Shown one piece after another: positions 62,328-64,000 of a stretch of 64,000 nucleotides of DNA. The notes beneath the pieces are model-generated. The model made no database searches, had not been told where the DNA came from, and saw only the letters and a program-made list of their open reading frames with translations. Positions within the stretch are counted from its first letter, which is position 1. Every line of letters starts with the position of its first letter. The stretch lies in the NCBI RefSeq assembly GCF_963666145.1, contig NZ_OY762614.1:5756501-5820500 (forward strand), in the 5' to 3' direction. Position numbers and translations under genes: made by a program. The DNA comes from an uncultured Desulfobacter sp. GTDB lineage: Bacteria > Desulfobacterota > Desulfobacteria > Desulfobacterales > Desulfobacteraceae.

Positions 62328-63950
62328 ATGGCAAAAGAAATAAAATATGATGCAAAAGCGCGTCAAGCTATGCTCAAAGGTGTGCAGACATTAGCAGATG
62401 CAGTGGTGGTGACCCTGGGACCCAAAGGCCGCAACGTGGTGATTGAGAAATCCTGGGGATCACCGACTGTCACCAAGGACGGTGTAACTGTTGCAAAAGA
62501 GATTGAGATTGAAGACAAGTTTGAAAATATGGGCGCTCAGATGGTAAAAGAGGTGGCCAGCAAGACCTCTGATATGGCCGGAGACGGCACAACCACGGCA
62601 ACCGTTCTTGCCCGGGCTATTTATGAAAACGGTCAGAAACTGGTGGTTGCAGGCCATAACCCCATGTGGATTAAAAGAGGCATTGACAAAGCCGTTGCCA
62701 AGGTTGTTGAAACCCTTGAAGAAATGGCCACACCCACTAAAAATCAAAATAACATCGCCCAGGTTGGCACTATCTCGGCCAACAACGATGAGACCATCGG
62801 CAATATTATTGCTGAAGCCATGGATAAAGTAGGCAAGGAAGGTGTTATCACTGTAGAAGAAGCCAAATCAATTGATACGACCCTTGATGTTGTGGAGGGT
62901 ATGCAGTTTGATCGCGGATACCTTTCTCCTTATTTTGTAACCGATACAGAAAAAATGAGTGTGTCATTTGATAATCCCTATGTGTTAATTTGCGAAAAAA
63001 AGGTTTCCTCCATGAAGGACCTTCTTCCGGTTCTTGAAGAAATCTCCAAATCAGGCAAACCGCTTTTAATTGTTGCTGAAGATGTCTCTGGAGATGCCCT
63101 TGCGACCCTTGTTGTTAACAAACTTCGCGGTAGTTTAAATATTGCGGCCGTAAAGGCGCCAGGGTTTGGTGACAGAAGAAAAGAGATGCTGGAAGATATG
63201 GCCGTTTTAACCGGCGGACAGGTTGTTTCCGAAGATATGGGAATCAAACTTGAAAATGTAACCATCCAGGATCTGGGTCAGGCAAAAACCATTACCATTG
63301 ATAAAGACAACACCACTATTGTTGATGGGGCAGGTACCAAAGAAGCCCTTGAAGGCCGTGTTAAAATGCTCCGGGCACAGGTTGAAGAAACCACTTCTGA
63401 CTATGACAGGGAAAAACTTCAGGAAAGACTTGCAAAGCTCGTTGGCGGTGTTGCCATCATTAATGTCGGGGCTGCCACTGAAACTGAAATGAAAGAAAAG
63501 AAAGCACGGGTGGAAGACGCACTTAACGCAACCCGAGCGGCGGTTGAAGAAGGCATAGTCCCGGGCGGCGGGGTTGCTCTTATCCGGTGCCTTCCTGCCC
63601 TTAAGGCGCTTAGTCTCGAAGGAGAAGAAAAACTGGGCATTAACGTTATTGCAAGAGCCATTGAAGAACCCCTGCGTAAAATTGCCGACAATGCCGGTGT
63701 TGAAGGCGCAGTTGTTGTCAATAAAGTCAAAGAGGGTAAAGGTGCCTTTGGCTACAATGCCAGAACCGATGTTTATGAAGATCTGATTGCAGCCGGCGTT
63801 ATGGATCCGAAAAAAGTGGTTCGGTTTGCCCTCCAGAATGCAGCCAGTGTCGCATCTATTATGCTGACCACACAAGCCATGATTGCTGACAAACCGGGAA
63901 AAAAAGCAGGGGACGGAATGCCAGGTGGTGGAATGGGCGGAATGATGTGA
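62328..63950 (+). CDS. groEL: Chaperonin GroEL
   Basis: 540 aa from the ATG at 62328 (TGGAGGTT upstream). Begins AKEIKYDAKARQAMLKGVQ. The ATP motif VTLGPKGRNVVIEKSWGSPT, GDGTTTATVLARAIY, the apical domain, and the Gly-Met tail MPGGGMGGMM are all present. It folds client proteins inside a double ring with GroES. The downstream 50 bp hold only a weak hairpin (AATCC ... GGATT); the true terminator may lie beyond the window. Confidence 0.97.
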   Translation: MAKEIKYDAKARQAMLKGVQTLADAVVVTLGPKGRNVVIEKSWGSPTVTKDGVTVAKEIEIEDKFENMGAQMVKEVASKTSDMAGDGTTTATVLARAIYENGQKLVVAGHNPMWIKRGIDKAVAKVVETLEEMATPTKNQNNIAQVGTISANNDETIGNIIAEAMDKVGKEGVITVEEAKSIDTTLDVVEGMQFDRGYLSPYFVTDTEKMSVSFDNPYVLICEKKVSSMKDLLPVLEEISKSGKPLLIVAEDVSGDALATLVVNKLRGSLNIAAVKAPGFGDRRKEMLEDMAVLTGGQVVSEDMGIKLENVTIQDLGQAKTITIDKDNTTIVDGAGTKEALEGRVKMLRAQVEETTSDYDREKLQERLAKLVGGVAIINVGAATETEMKEKKARVEDALNATRAAVEEGIVPGGGVALIRCLPALKALSLEGEEKLGINVIARAIEEPLRKIADNAGVEGAVVVNKVKEGKGAFGYNARTDVYEDLIAAGVMDPKKVVRFALQNAASVASIMLTTQAMIADKPGKKAGDGMPGGGMGGMM

Positions 63951-64000
63951 TTTTCTACTTAAAATCCGAGGTCCATGTGGATTCTTAATGCTCTTATTTT

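Overview
The window looks like a chromosomal stretch of an anaerobic or micro-aerophilic Desulfobacterota bacterium (Desulfobacterales-like). This rests on a DUF6178-type protein, many PAS sensor proteins, a sigma-54 activator with -24/-12 promoters, a superoxide-reductase-like fragment, multihaem cytochromes and moderate GC with GC-rich patches. No rRNA or intact tRNA gene was seen. The genus assignment is inference.

Layout. 1-2.6 kb (minus): ftsH (partial), grpE and a B12-binding radical SAM protein. 2.9-6.6 kb (minus): a PAS/AAA+/Fis sigma-54 activator, a transposase relic, a PAS histidine kinase and a small protein. 7.4-14 kb: DUF6178 protein, CheB-CheR-PAS fusion and PAS-LuxR protein. 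14.5-28 kb: an internally deleted transposase, then a carbon and energy block (alpha-glucan phosphorylase, phosphoketolase, histidine phosphatase, P-type H+-ATPase, MCP, AAA+ ATPase). 28-34 kb: a decayed hflKC copy, haem protein, gpmA, a CCP/TsdA-like cytochrome fusion and a HAD phosphatase. 34-42 kb: small proteins, trkH-trkA, hflK-hflC and a SufC-SufB/D fusion. 43-50 kb: a large stress operon (BON lipoprotein, VWA-OmpA lipoprotein, two Hsp20, GrpE, DnaJ, CbpM-like, acyl-CoA synthetase/GNAT). 50-57 kb: gapN split by a complete insertion sequence, floA, pyk and corC relics, and a cation exchanger. 57-64 kb: dnaK (minus), a MITE, a UPF0316 protein, tandem RNA-like hairpins, a cytidylate kinase-like gene and groES-groEL.

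How it fits together. Almost every chaperone or stress operon is preceded by the same two-part control region. One part is a -24/-12 element (TGGCAC-N5-TTGC or a close variant). The other is an inverted repeat with a GGTCATAT or GGCCATAT core, usually 100-145 bp upstream. I count nine such units. The PAS/AAA+/Fis activator at 2856-4358 is the natural candidate to bind them, and a relic of a second copy of its gene sits upstream of the dnaK promoter. I infer a sigma-54 stress regulon covering DnaK, GrpE, DnaJ, GroESL, Hsp20, FtsH and HflKC. It also appears to cover a carbohydrate-to-acetate ATP route (glucan phosphorylase, phosphoketolase, GAPN, GpmA, ADP-forming acyl-CoA synthetase) and ion homeostasis. 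In content it resembles the transferable stress-tolerance islands known from other bacteria.

The island is being actively rearranged. It holds relics of gapN (two extra 3' ends), gpmA, hflKC, usp, pyk, pgm, an SDR and a histidine phosphatase, plus a 1521-bp IS and a 221-bp MITE, both with perfect 8-bp target duplications.
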